In this document: positions 10,636 through 21,694 of the stretch, one piece after another
Position numbering within the stretch: the stretch's first letter is position 1
How the letters are laid out: each line of letters starts with the position of its first letter
Source: Hawksworthiomyces lignivorus
Lineage: Eukaryota; Ascomycota; Sordariomycetes; Ophiostomatales; Ophiostomataceae
Reading direction: 5' to 3'
NCBI GenBank assembly: GCA_002917075.1
Contig: NTMA01000011.1
Location: 372,001-436,000 of the forward strand
DNA: 64,000 bases
The notes under the pieces: generated by a model
What the model was told of the DNA's origin: nothing
The model's input: only the letters and a program-made list of their open reading frames with translations
The model's database searches: none
Program-made: the position numbers and the translations under genes

Positions 10636-12428
10636 TCACAACCCCGCCGGCAGCTGCACCGTTGCCAAGACCACCATGGCTGTGGCGTACAGGACGGCGC
10701 CCGCGACAAAGGGCAGGCCGACCCAGTCCACGACCAGCCCGGCGCGGAAGGCCGCCGCCAGCAGCGGGCCGGCGACCAGCGCGCCCGCGCTCTCCAAGAT
10801 GCCGGCCGCGCTGAAGAGCGTGCTGTGGTAGCTGGGCGCCACGAGCGCCGCCAGCAGGCTGCGCAGCACCATGTTGTAGCCGCTGCCGAGGCCGTCCACG
10901 ACGATGCCGGTGACTATGGCGGCGGGCCGGCGCGACAGCCCGATGCCCGCCGTGCCCACCAGCAGCGCCGCGCAGCTCCCCTGCGCCAGCCACAGGTCGC
11001 GCTGCCGCGCCGTGCGCGTCGTCCATCGGGTCACGGCCGAGCTGGCGGTGGGCAGGAGCACGAGGAACATCAGCAGCGCGATAAAAGCTTTTAGCGGCAC
11101 CAGGTAGCCCGCCTGGGTGCAAGATTGTGTTAGACAAGAAGAGAGAGTTTGCAAATGTATGGCAGGTGCATGTGTAGAAACTCACTTGTGCCCATGTCCA
11201 CTCGTATCGCTTGCGCGCATACTGGAGTAGGACGTCTTGCGCGTGCTTGCCCAGCGTTGTTGTAAGTAGGGTGCTTAAGAGAAGTGTTACGTGCCGGTTG
11301 GGCCCGAGAAGAAAGGCAGTTGCGGTTCCGAGGCTGGCGATGGCATCTGACAGCTCGGTCCAAACTGTTTTTCGCTGTCGACTGCCAGCGTGGCCATTCA
11401 AGGCGCTATCTGCTGTGCTGGCAGGGTTGATGTTATCTTCTGAAGACGTACCGGAGCTTGCTACCGTTGCTTTACTGGATGGTAGCGTTTCTGGAAGTAG
11501 AACAGAGAGCAGGAAGAAATACGGGTATCAATAGGCCGAGGCCTAAAAAAATAGGTACCCATACGTTCTTTTGCATTAACGTGGATGCTACAGATCCAAA
11601 TACAAGCCCGCCACTGAGAACTGTAGCTGCGAAGTAGAAAAACACATTCGACCTAAACGTGACATCCAGTAAGCTCATGGTGCGCTCTGTGATAACTCTA
11701 TGAAATTGACATGCGCATGATCATACCTGTAAGCCTCTGGAGAAAGATCAGATAGAATCACGGGACCACCTCCAAGGAACAGGAAAATCGGAGACAACCA
11801 CGTTAGCCGTACGGGAAAGACATCCGATCGCCAACCTAACGTTCGCCCAGTATCAGAAAGAACAATGGCGTCAAGTTTGGACCATGCCAGTGACCTGGAG
11901 TCAACTCACAGATGATAAAATAGAATAGCTGCGTCAGTATCATATCGACCACAGACAGCACCAGCCCAGCTCTCCTTCCGTGCTTATCGGCAAGGTAGCC
12001 ATACGGTACTGCGGTAAGAATACCTGGTACCAGCTCGAGTGTCATCTGCCAGCCGCGCAAATACGCTAGCTCAGCTTGGACCCCGGTATTGCTACCGCAG
12101 TCGTCCAGTGGCTGGCCATGTCCGGCGACGTTGCGGCAGATGATTTCCTCGAGAACTTGATTCATTGGAATGCACTGAAGGACGTCCGCCACCTCGAACA
12201 GAGCAACTGTGCTGATAGCCAGCACGACGGCGATGAGATTTTTACGGGGGAACTTGGATAGAGAGGCCTTGAGTGACTCGCTCGGCGGAGACTGGTCATG
12301 GTCTTGTCGGCCGCCGGCGCCAGCCAAGGGGGGCCCTGCTGTGCTTGGGTCGGAGCACTTGTACCATTTTCTACCAAAAGGGGCGTCGCCTCACTGGTAC
12401 TTTCGGAGGGCGCATCGATTCTTTCCAT
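10636..12428 (-). CDS. MFS transporter with interrupted reading frame
   Basis: A Major Facilitator Superfamily carrier (DHA-like, about 12 helices), identified by GYLADKHGRRAGL after helix 2 and later hydrophobic repeats. Exons, in transcription order: 12395-12428, from 12338 (or 12335) to 11910, 11727-11835, 11186-11697 and 10636-11112. The main introns have good donors (GTGAGT, GTATGA, GTGAGT). Two problems are visible. First, the ATG at 12428 is in a different frame from the body; either a 56/59-bp intron (donor GTGAGG at 12394, tandem CAGCAG acceptor) or a slip in the C6 run near 12328-12333 joins them. Second, near 11512-11520 the frame changes by one base before LLPETLPSSK, with no room for an intron. 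The gene is therefore either a recent pseudogene or carries a sequencing indel. Its substrate is unknown. Confidence 0.65.
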
Positions 12429-13290
12429 ATCTACAAATTTGAAGACAAACGGCTGTGTTGATTATTATTTGAATGACAATAAAGTTATAAAGAAAGTTGA
12501 GATGAGATTTTGACAGGCTGGCCAAAATATATGCGTCGAAAACGATACGTGGATGCTTCCTGTACTGCAGAGCAGCGGCACACAAGTTCATTATTTGGCC
12601 CCCAAAATACGTAAAACTGCACGAAATCAATTGAAACTACGGGATTTCGTTCGAGATGTGCGCGGAAGGCGTGTTAGGTGTGATGAAGCTTCTGGAAACT
12701 ATAGCAACGCCGCTTTAATACAGCAGTGAATCAAACTCGAGCATCGTTCTCTAGATATTCCCCCTACTTTTCCCTTCACGCGCTATTGTCTTCAAAGTAT
12801 CTCGACCCGTCTCGCCTGCAAACCACTGCGCAGTAATCTCGTCTCGAATAGCATACATATCGCGAACATGTGCTTATCGGTGTACTCGTTTTTAATGTGC
12901 TTCATTCTTCTCAAGTCCTCGATGTCTCTGAGTGGCCGCCTGTGTATCCGTATGGCTACCAAGTTTAGAGGTGATCAAGTCTACCGACTTCAACTACATC
13001 AAGAGTACTATGGCTTATAGAAATAAACCAGGCGAACCATGGGGTTAGACGTTAACAGCATTCTATGGTAACTAAGGTAATTGGTATTGTTTTTATAATT
13101 AAATCCAAGATCCAAAAAAAAAAGTATAAAAAAGACAATTATCGGTTTATTTTATATAAATCGAGAAAGAAAAGGCCTTCCGGCATAAATTTGTTTCCTT
13201 CCACCACTTTTCACAATAAGAATATATCCACAATGAGGGTATCATCTGCCATCCCGACCGGCGCGTCCAAGTAACAGAAGGGCCTTTTGC
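12429..13290. other. Intergenic region between MFS and ZIP genes
   Basis: About 860 bp, AT-rich toward 13070-13200, with no convincing ORF. It contains the MFS promoter and the ZIP 3' flank. Confidence 0.5.
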
Positions 13291-14481
13291 TTACGCCCAC
13301 TTGCCCAGCAGCGCCATGATGCCGCAGCCCAGGAACAGGCAGACGAGCATAAAGCTGATGCGGACGCCGTTGCGGGTGCGCTGCGGGTTGAAGAGGAAGT
13401 CGCGGGCCAGCAGCTCGACGAGACCCGTGTAGATGAGAATGCCGGCCGAGATGCTGTCGAGCACGCCCGACACCACGTTGGCCGTGTACGAGTTGCCGTT
13501 GTACGTGGTGCGCACGCCGAGGCCGATGGCCAGGGCCAGCGGCGTGGTCAGGCCGTAGGCGGCGCACAGCAGCCAGGGAAGCAGCTTGAGGAAGCGGCTC
13601 TGGCGCGGCGGGAAGGGGATGGCGCTGAGGCGGGCGCCGATACCCAGGCCCTCAAACGCCTGGTGGAACACGATCACCGGGTACAGCGTGGGGAACTCGT
13701 CGCCGGCCACGCCCAGGTTCAGCCCGATGATGACCGAGTGGAAGATGACGCCAAACTCGAGGATCAAAAACGCCGCAAACTGCTCCCGGAACGCCCGATC
13801 GCTGACTACCATTGCCACCTGGGCCTTCTCCGCGTCTAGCCGGTTGTCGTTGCTGCTCGTCTCGTCCACGGGCGCCGCGGTGCCGTCCTGGTCCGCCGAG
13901 TGCAGAAACTGGTGCGAGTGCCCCGGGGGCGTCGCTTTTTCTGCGCCTGCTGCTTCATCCTCGGCAGCGGGCCCCTGCGAACGCCCAGCGCCGGTGATTG
14001 TGTTCTCCACGTCGTCGCCACCCTCGGCATGGGGCAAGTTATACTTCTTGTCGACAAACCACTCAGCCGTGAACTCGAGCAGGAAGGTGAACATGACCAT
14101 GGACATGGCCAGGGCGGGCGGCCACGAGTAGGAGGCCCAGCCGCCGGTCATGCCCACACAGGAGGCGGGGCCGATCTCTCCATAGGCCGGGTCCAAGAGA
14201 TGAATGAACGCAGTGGCAATGATGACACCGGCACCAAAGTAGCGAGCGAACAAGTAGACATACAGGGGCACGCGGAACCAGCGCACCCGCGTGGCTAGAA
14301 CGGGAAAGACAGTCGTCACAGTGGACGTGATGAGAATGACGAAGAGTGCCGAGACGCGGGCACCCAGTCGGCCATCATAGTCATTGCCGTCAGCGTTCAG
14401 GAAGCAGATGATCTGTGCCGGGTCTGCCGTGGTCAAGTTGACACTGTTAGGGTCAAAGTCAAAGCTCGAGCCGTCTGCCAT
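13291..14481 (-). CDS. ZIP-family zinc transporter (Zrt-like)
   Basis: A single-exon gene of 396 residues that imports Zn(II), and possibly Fe(II), at the plasma membrane. It has eight predicted helices with the extracellular N-terminus usual for fungal Zrt1/ZrfA-type proteins. Helix 4 carries HSVIIGLNLG and helix 5 carries HQAFEGLGIGAR; the paired His and Glu form the binuclear metal site of the family. The long cytosolic loop between helices 3 and 4 contains a short His-containing stretch (PPGHSHQFLH) that fits the variable metal-sensing loop. The C-terminus ends directly after the last helix, as expected. Zap1-type zinc regulation is likely from family knowledge, but I did not find a convincing zinc-response element upstream. 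The metallothionein lies 6.3 kb away. Confidence 0.95.
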   Translation of the reverse strand: MADGSSFDFDPNSVNLTTADPAQIICFLNADGNDYDGRLGARVSALFVILITSTVTTVFPVLATRVRWFRVPLYVYLFARYFGAGVIIATAFIHLLDPAYGEIGPASCVGMTGGWASYSWPPALAMSMVMFTFLLEFTAEWFVDKKYNLPHAEGGDDVENTITGAGRSQGPAAEDEAAGAEKATPPGHSHQFLHSADQDGTAAPVDETSSNDNRLDAEKAQVAMVVSDRAFREQFAAFLILEFGVIFHSVIIGLNLGVAGDEFPTLYPVIVFHQAFEGLGIGARLSAIPFPPRQSRFLKLLPWLLCAAYGLTTPLALAIGLGVRTTYNGNSYTANVVSGVLDSISAGILIYTGLVELLARDFLFNPQRTRNGVRISFMLVCLFLGCGIMALLGKWA

Positions 14482-15813
14482 TGTGACGATGATATTCGAC
14501 CCAAGTGATATGATTATTTTATTTTCAAGTGACTCTATGTGAGATTATTAGTATGGGTGTACTGTATTGAAACGTGCCGTATCGAAGCAATCGAGGTGTG
14601 AAAGGCAAAGCATCAATAATATGGAGTGGGCAGGAGTAACACGGAGTGCATGCATATATCATCACTATGCATTTCTAGTCGATCGGTACGCCCCGATGCC
14701 AAGAACCAGGCTCCTGGGTGACAGCCATGTGTTGTGCAATGCGTCACGGGAGATACAGGCACAACAGCAAAAATAAATCGACTCAAGTGTGGGTACTTAC
14801 AAATCTGTGCCGAGACTGAGAGATCGCCGTGCAGGAGACAAGCGGAATACTCGCGTAGAATCGGAATAAGAAACGAAAGATATGAAATTAAGAGCAGAAT
14901 GGGAAAAAAATAAATAGATATGAAAGAAGAAGAGGTTGGGATTTGCAAATCACCTTTCCCAGCGGCTCGGGAGGAGGATGGAGGGAGATATATGGCAATA
15001 TGGCAACCAGGCTACCGGGATCACCGTCTGCAGCAGAAACGCAGAGAAGCACAGCAGATCGAAGTCGGAGCATAAACAGACCAGAGTAAAATTTTTCTTG
15101 AATAGAAACTCCACCCTGTGAATATTGATTCTTTCGCCTCGGAGCAAGATACGAGAGAGGAAGTCACAAAGCACCTTGATGGCTCTGGGCGTGGGACCTG
15201 AGAGGAGAGTAGAAAGAAGTAAAAATATACTAGGAAGTAGTGTGCTAAGAAAACCCCTGCGAGAGTACCTTTGGAGGGTGCGAAGAGAAAGAGAATTGAG
15301 CAATGAGATTGGATATAGGGCGCAAATAAGCTCTTCTTGGGACCATATATGGTTATTTATGATAGACCAAGTTGGACAGGTAGGTCGCCGTGGCGTGGGT
15401 GTGTCTCGTTTATCCTTCCGTAATGGAAACGGCACAGCGGCGGTCTCGTACGTGAAAGAAAGGTAACGAAAAGAAAGTGACAGACTATCCCACGCGAACA
15501 AGAGCGAGTAAGCGAAACAATGTAGGGGGGTGAAGTTAGGTAGAGGTGTCAGGGGTTTTAGCTTCTTGGAAGGAGACACGGCGTTCTCTCGACAGCAAAA
15601 GTTGGAGGGCACGGTAGACCCAGTGTAGAATAAAATGACGAAGGAGCAAAAGAAATGTAGAAGATTCGAAGGAGCAGATTGACTGAACCAAGAATTCAAG
15701 AACTGGATAGCCGTTGTCAGCAGCGTTTCTATTGAAGATGCTGCAATACCGTGAATATGTTGTCGAGGTGTGGTTAGACAAGAAACATTCATAAACAATT
15801 CACACAGCAGCAG
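14482..15813. other. Region upstream of the ZIP gene
   Basis: Probably the ZIP promoter and leader. A 282-codon open frame on the minus strand (14950-15798) translates purine-rich DNA into low-complexity Ser/Leu/Phe sequence with no domain, so I do not call it a gene. One copy of the 11-mer ACCTTGATGGC lies at 15173-15183. Confidence 0.4.
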
Positions 15814-16182
15814 CTAGGTGTCCAGTCTCTTGGTTGCGTCTGACTTTGTAGAGCTGGATGGGAAAAGTAGAACCGCAAAGACAATGAGAGCTGTCGATAT
15901 TGCGGCAATTGCAGGACTGGCAGAAGCGGGCCACGTCCAAAGCGAGGACGATGTACTGTTTGTGGTCGATGCAAGTGAGCGGAATAATAACCACGGCACG
16001 GTAACGCCAGCAGTCACAGACAAGACAAAGAATATGAAAAGCGTCAAAGAGGAAGAGAAGCGTGAAGAACTAGACATGGTCCGGCTTGAAGTTGATGCCA
16101 AAGTTGATGACGACGTGGGAGCGGACAAAACTTTAGGGTGAGCGTTAGCAACTGCATGTGGAACCAAGCCGTCGGTCTCCAT
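15814..16182 (-). CDS. Possible small membrane protein, unrecognised
   Basis: A 122-codon intronless frame with an ATG at 16182. It encodes a Ser/Thr-rich amino end followed by two hydrophobic segments (around LTLFIFFVLSVTAGV and AIAAISTALIVFAVLLF), separated by a Ser/Thr/Asn-rich loop, and a short charged tail. This is a plausible two-pass membrane protein and the codon choice is less skewed than in neighbouring spurious frames. I do not recognise a family, and an opposite-strand frame of 107 codons overlaps it. It could be a lineage-specific protein or chance. Confidence 0.35.
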   Translation of the reverse strand: METDGLVPHAVANAHPKVLSAPTSSSTLASTSSRTMSSSSRFSSSLTLFIFFVLSVTAGVTVPWLLFRSLASTTNSTSSSLWTWPASASPAIAAISTALIVFAVLLFPSSSTKSDATKRLDT

Positions 16183-19100
16183 AATTTGTCGTCTGCTTTG
16201 TTTGCTTGATCGATTTTCTGCTCGTGTCTAGCTTCTTATTCTAGTTCTACTCGGTATGTCTCAAATGAGCAGCCATGTAGCTGCGGATCTCTCCTTTGTA
16301 CTTCGTCGCCATCTCTTCTAAAGCGGCGTAAGTGGGCCGTATTGCTAATGCACTGGTACTGCTTTCCCACGGTGGACCCTCTGCGATATCGAATTTGCCT
16401 CGTTTTTATTCTATTTCCAAACATACTTTCCTCTGTCATTATTTGATGTATATTTCCCTGCATATCTATGTGCCGACTGCCCGGTTCAGTATAGTGGCCC
16501 AACCACGAGCTGAACCGCTCTCTCACATCCCGTCTGTGGTCCTGCTTGGTAATTGTTCTGTGCCTTATTCGTTGACCGGCCATGGAACCACATTCACTCC
16601 CATTTCTCACTCTCCCCGAGTCGGCATCAATGCTGGAGTCTTGGTTTATCTCTTCAATTTCCTTCCTTCACCTCTTCATCGCCAACCATCTTGCTCTACG
16701 TGGTGTAGCTTTTCGTGAAGGAGAGCCCTTCGAGCTTCTCCCGTAAGTAAATACATGGACAGAATTTGAAGTCTCCTTCCCAATTTGAGCCAAACAATAC
16801 GAGTCCAAATGAGAAAGGTGGTATATGAGGATTGAGGGAGTGGACCGTGGTGAGACGAAGATGAAATGGGCAAGGAGACTAAAAGATGCCGCAAGAACCT
16901 TGATGGCCAACGCCTGCCTGCGTGGTATTTCTCATGATGGGCTCGGCGCCCAAGTTGCCAGTCTCAGCCCCCTTTAGAAGGTAATCATTTTGTTTCTTTT
17001 GTCTTTTCTTTTCCCCTCTCTCTAGCTGGGCCTCTAATTAGGTAGTAGACTGCCGTGTCCAAGAACCTCTTTGGTCTCACCTTGCATGGTGACCCTTTCC
17101 TGAATGAAATGTGTGCAACGCTATTGGCTAGCAGTCACAACAAGCTTTGTGGTCCGCGTCTGGGAGCTAGCCATCAAGGTTCTCGCCGCCCGATATGCGA
17201 TATTTCCACCGCCTCTGATTGATGGGCGCATCTCAGCACACAGCCTACCCTTTTGTTTTTCCCTTGCCCAGGTCCGTTCTTTGTTTGAACAAGCTAACAA
17301 CAAGGTACAAAGCGAAATGGGCATAATAGCTGCAAAAGTAAAGTACTCTAGGATGTTCCAAGACTATAAAAATCTAATTGTGGGTTTGTTTCGCGGAAAC
17401 CCACTCTGCTACGATGCTCTGCAAAGAGCCCGATACAATTTAGGAGAAAGCCCGTGGATAATTGCACAGATGCGCGCGTAGAGGCGCCAGAAACTGGAAT
17501 AGCAAGGAGTCTCGCACTCCCTGTTTTTCGTACCTACACCGTAGCTAATATCCCCTTATCATGGTGATTGACGTCCGCGTGCTGTGTGTGGTTGTCAGTG
17601 CTGTGGCGCCTCCGTCGACGACCTTCTGTAGGTCGAGGGACACCTTGCTCTGTTTCCGCTTGGACCATGTTCACCTTCCATCACCTGAAATCTTCAGCCA
17701 GGAGTTGCTTCCCGTACTATATTGACAGACGTCCAGTTAGTACGGAGTACGCGAACTCTTTTCTTGCGGCGTCTGGCTTGCTGCTATGGACAGGATTTCT
17801 TTTATGTCGGTCTGCAAAGACTGCAGCGCCAGCCCGCTTCTAGTTTGTGTGCAAGAAACTTCGATAATGCAGCAAAATAATAGCCATTCAAGAAACCGGG
17901 CTGCTGTCCTCTTCATTTCTGGGCATTGAAGCAATTTTGACACCTGGAATAGCCAGGTCATGGCAGGAATAGGGGTTGCAAGCCGGCTACTAGACAGGAA
18001 ACGATGCTGCTGCCCCTTGTCCTGTCGGTCATGATCCTAACGCATCAATCCGGCCGCGCCTATTCTTCAGCATTGCATCGCATATCGGATTTCTTTCTTT
18101 GGAATAGGACAGTTCTGTTCGTCTCACCCAGATTATTGATTTTTGTCTGCTTCGTCGTTTGCCACCTAACGGCACCATCTTGTCTGCTGGACCATGAAGC
18201 ACTTCAACTTCGTTTCCAAGCTGCTCATACCCTGGGAATGCGCTGGCTTCACGTCATGATGCCACAAGCTTGGCATTCTTCTTTTTTTTTTTGGTCGTTT
18301 TCTCTCTGTAGCTGTCGAGTACCCGGTTTATATCTTGCTCACACCCTTCTCGTTTTGGTCTTCTCTTGATTTTGACTTCAGCCATCCGGGTTCTTGTTCG
18401 ATGTGAGAGTTTCATCCCCGCAGGGAAATGAGCAGCTGTTAGCGACAGAGTACAATATGCGACTTCTTGCGTGCCCAACGACAGAGGCCTGGCCGCTGTC
18501 CAGCAAGCCCCATTAGATCATACTCAAATTGCAGAGTTCCCCCTTGAGCACAAATGATCTCCTTCGGTTCCCGATGCACATATGGACGCACGTAACGCCA
18601 GCTTTCTTTGTCTGAACTCCTGAGCCGCTGATTGTGCGCTTCAGGGATAGATATTTTTGATAGGAACTGCTCGTCTGTTGTCGAGTATAAAGATGGAAGC
18701 CATCCTCGAACATCTGCCCCCTTTTCCTTCCTCTATTCTCCTCCCTTTTTTCCTTTTTGCCTTCCTACTTTCTCTTATTGTCCTCACTTCGTTTCCAAAA
18801 GAACACATGTCGACACGGAAGCAACATCTGTTGTCCATAACAGAATTTCTGGTATTTCAAACTCGCCTTTCCTCTCCCGAACGCCAGATCACAACCTACC
18901 ATACCACGGCCCTCATCTTTTCCTCTCTCAGCCCTCGTCTGTGTTGTTATATGGTTCACGGAACTTTCTTTTTCCCCAGCATATTTTTATTGTCCGTCTT
19001 TACGTAACTGCCCTCGCCTCTCCTGGTTTCCCATACAAGGTCCACATGGAACCCCCCCGTGTCGAGCTCCCTAGTTTCTCGTTTTCCTCATTATTCCTGC

Positions 19101-20660
19101 CTACTTCCTCCGAGCATGAGTCCCCTCCCTGTATCTAGCCCATGATGTGCTGCAACTATGTCTTAGCTTGCACTCAGTCTGCATACCATACAACACCAGA
19201 TGATGGACGCTACAGCATCCCTAGGTACGCAGCGCTGCCGACCGCCAATGGATACCATTTCTTTCACACCCCCATCTGGCTGCTGGTTGCCTCCACGCTC
19301 ATCCTTGTTTGACCTCGGTCGTCACCTCACCCTCTTTATCTTTTGTTGCTTTGATGCTCCATGTTGTGCCACTAACCGTGTGGTCCCCTTTCCCGGTTTC
19401 CCGAGTTGGGTAGGACTCCGATGCCACGTCGCTCTGACTGATGCAGCCACTGTTAAGCTTCGCTCACTTTTGATCTTTGCTATCCACCTAAGCTATCTTA
19501 TCACCTCTTCTCGCTTCACTATGCATTGTTTCTTGTCTCTTTGCCCCATACTTTCTTCTGCCTAGTTTCTTGTTTGCCCGACACATCTATTACCTTCTCT
19601 GTCTAGCCTGTTGAAAACTTTTCTAGCTGTCAGCATGACTCTACGTTCGTCTTCTAGAATTTCACCCGCCCTATCCAACCGGATGGCGTCTATGGTCTGG
19701 CTCAGACTTGCCTCTTGTCCTCCCACACTTCCTCCACTTTCTTTTTGCGCCATCCCACGACATCCACCACTCCCCCCAATCCTTCGCTGTCACAAATGTC
19801 TTGGATTTCCAAGGACTTTCCAACAAAGGCAATCCCTTAAACATCAGCAGCCGAGCTTGGCGCTCTCTGAATACCGACTAACCCCCAACGTCACTCACAC
19901 AAGCTGCTTTTCGAAAGCTGCTTTTTATGCAAAGCGACAGATTAACAGTCTTCAATCCCACCCACTTAGGATCAGTGCCAGCTTTGTATCCGCACCATAC
20001 TCGCATCGCACCAATACCTTACGCTCGTTCAGCTTGTTGTCTTCGACCTCGTGATAACCGAGTATCAGCATGGTCCACCTCTGACCTTCTTCCACCCACA
20101 ATCTTCTCGCCAATCCACGTCCAGTCTTGAGATATTGACTAACAATTTGCAAATGCAACCCCCAACTGTTGATTCGTTTATATATCACACAGTGCCAAGA
20201 TACCGGATACACTGACTCAGCTATTCAGACAAGCCTTCTTCGCAACATACTTGTTAGGAGTCTTATGTTTCAACTAACGCCTGATTTGTAGTTTCTTAGG
20301 CTATTGCAAGAAAGCTCTTTCCAGCAGAAGGAAAGAGGCAAAGGTAATATTGATGAATCACAGATTATGGCTTCTTTCTTTGGTAAGAAAAAAACAGACT
20401 ATTGATCAAGCATTCGGCTCGCGTGGCTTGTTACTCGTGTTATCTCAGCTTACAATGTAGCCCTCGATATACTTTCATGAAGATGAGAAAATTCGGACAT
20501 CCAGCAACGCAAATCACCCCACGCACAGTGTGGCTCCTTCCCATTCGATTTAAAAAAAAAGATTGTTTACGAGCTGCTTCGCTCCTTGTAAAAAAAAAAC
20601 TCCATTTCCTGGCCACGCGGGGGGCCGCCCTTCTGACCTTTCTGCGAGGATTTGGAGATG
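16183..20660. other. 4.5-kb gene-poor, pyrimidine-rich region
   Basis: No gene can be supported. The plus strand is pyrimidine-rich from about 18,650 to 20,150, and open frames there are Ser/Pro/Leu/Phe translations of CT tracts. One GTACGGAGTAC element is at 17741-17751. Two diverged inverted copies of a 21-bp segment lie at 16888-16908 and 17169-17189. The region may hold long leaders or non-coding transcripts, but the sequence alone does not show this. Confidence 0.4.
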
Positions 20661-20669
20661 TATTTAAAG
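20661..20669 (+). promoter_or_regulatory. TATA-like element of the metallothionein gene
   Basis: TATTTAAAG lies about 150 bp upstream of the metallothionein start codon. It is followed by a pyrimidine-rich stretch and then an A-rich leader ending CAATCAAA before the ATG. The spacing fits a strong inducible fungal promoter; the assignment is inferred from position. Confidence 0.5.
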
Positions 20670-20816
20670 CTGTGTTTTCGCCAGCTCGTAGACTCGTAAT
20701 CTTCTTCTTTTCTTCCATCATCATCCATCTCGTACAAACGCTTCAAATCCAAACTTTTCAAGCCCAATATTCAACCCTTTCGCAGTTTCCTGCCTCTGTT
20801 TTCCCAAACAATCAAA

Positions 20817-21165
20817 ATGTCTCCCTGGTAAGTACTGCAACACGCACATATCACATGCTCCATCTCTCGCAAATGCTTCCCATATGAACTTCGTAATGAA
20901 GACACTTTTGGGCCAGCACCCTCAAGATGAGCCTGTTATATCTCAAGCAGACAATTTAAAAAGGGTCACATGCTGATGAATCTTGCAGCGACTGCTCCAC
21001 CTGCGGCAACAGCTGCTCTGGCTCCTGCAACTCCTGCTCCTGCAGCTCTTGCGGCGTATGTTTTTATCCTTTCATTTATAACATTTCTTTTCGCCTAGCA
21101 TCCAGCTTGGTTTTAGATAGAGCACTACTAACTAGTTTTTTTTTTTCGGCTTCATGCAGCACTAA
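20817..21165 (+). CDS. Metallothionein, small Cys-rich, three exons
   Basis: Exons 20817-20827 (11 nt), 20989-21055 (67 nt) and 21160-21165 (6 nt) encode 27 residues with eight cysteines. The pattern includes Cys-x-Cys (CDC, CSC), Cys-x2-Cys and Cys-x3-Cys spacing, with otherwise only Ser, Gly, Asn, Thr, Asp, Pro and His, and no aromatic residue. The first intron has a GTAAGT donor and TTGCAG acceptor and splits a Cys codon. The second has a GTATGT donor, a perfect TACTAAC branch site at about 21126-21132 and a GCAG acceptor, leaving CAC TAA. This is the composition and size of fungal copper metallothioneins of the Neurospora CuMT type (25 residues, seven Cys), which chelate Cu(I) in the cytosol and are induced by copper. 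Each exon is too short for ORF calling. If intron 2 were retained, the frame would run on into non-conserved sequence. Confidence 0.85.
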
Positions 21166-21691
21166 GTGGCCCTTGACCATTTCTGGCATCCTTTCCACAC
21201 ACCCGACTCCAGTGGACAATTTTACTCGCCGTAGGCGATCGATATTTTCCTCATGCTGTGCCGCGGACTCTGCATGGCATGAAGGAATTGCGGCGACCCG
21301 CATGGGAGGAATAGTTAAATGGTTGACTGTGGATCCACCTAATTGTTTTTGTTTTGTCTTTGGAGAAATTTGTTCGTCTTCATGTGTGACGGGAAAGAAG
21401 TTATCGACACAACATTTTAATCACGTTTTGCACGTATCTGTACGAACTGTAGATTAGTGCAAGATGTCTCGTCGAATCACCAAGAGAGCAGAATAGTTAA
21501 TAAATCCTAAGATCTACCCAGTCTGATTTAAGCTCGACCCATCTCTATATTGCTGTATTATAAGCAAACTAGCTCGGCTGTCTCAGGTATGATTACAGGT
21601 GCCAGTATGTCGTAAATCTAATTTCCCGTATATCGGAACCAAATGAAGGTAAACTCTACAGAGCTCAACTGAAAATCCAAACTATTCTAAC
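21166..21691. other. Intergenic region downstream of the metallothionein
   Basis: Probably contains the metallothionein 3' UTR. A 116-codon frame starting inside the gene's second intron (21107-21457) has no conserved features and is ignored. Confidence 0.4.
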
Positions 21692-21694
21692 GGA

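Noticed and set aside
14950..15798. 282-codon minus-strand frame upstream of the ZIP gene
   Set aside because: Low-complexity Ser/Leu/Phe content, no conserved motif and no coding-type codon bias. Probably chance in biased DNA.
18632..19138. 168-codon plus-strand frame
   Set aside because: Translation of a CT-rich tract (Phe/Ser/Pro/Leu). Alternative frames of the same DNA look the same, so no frame is favoured.
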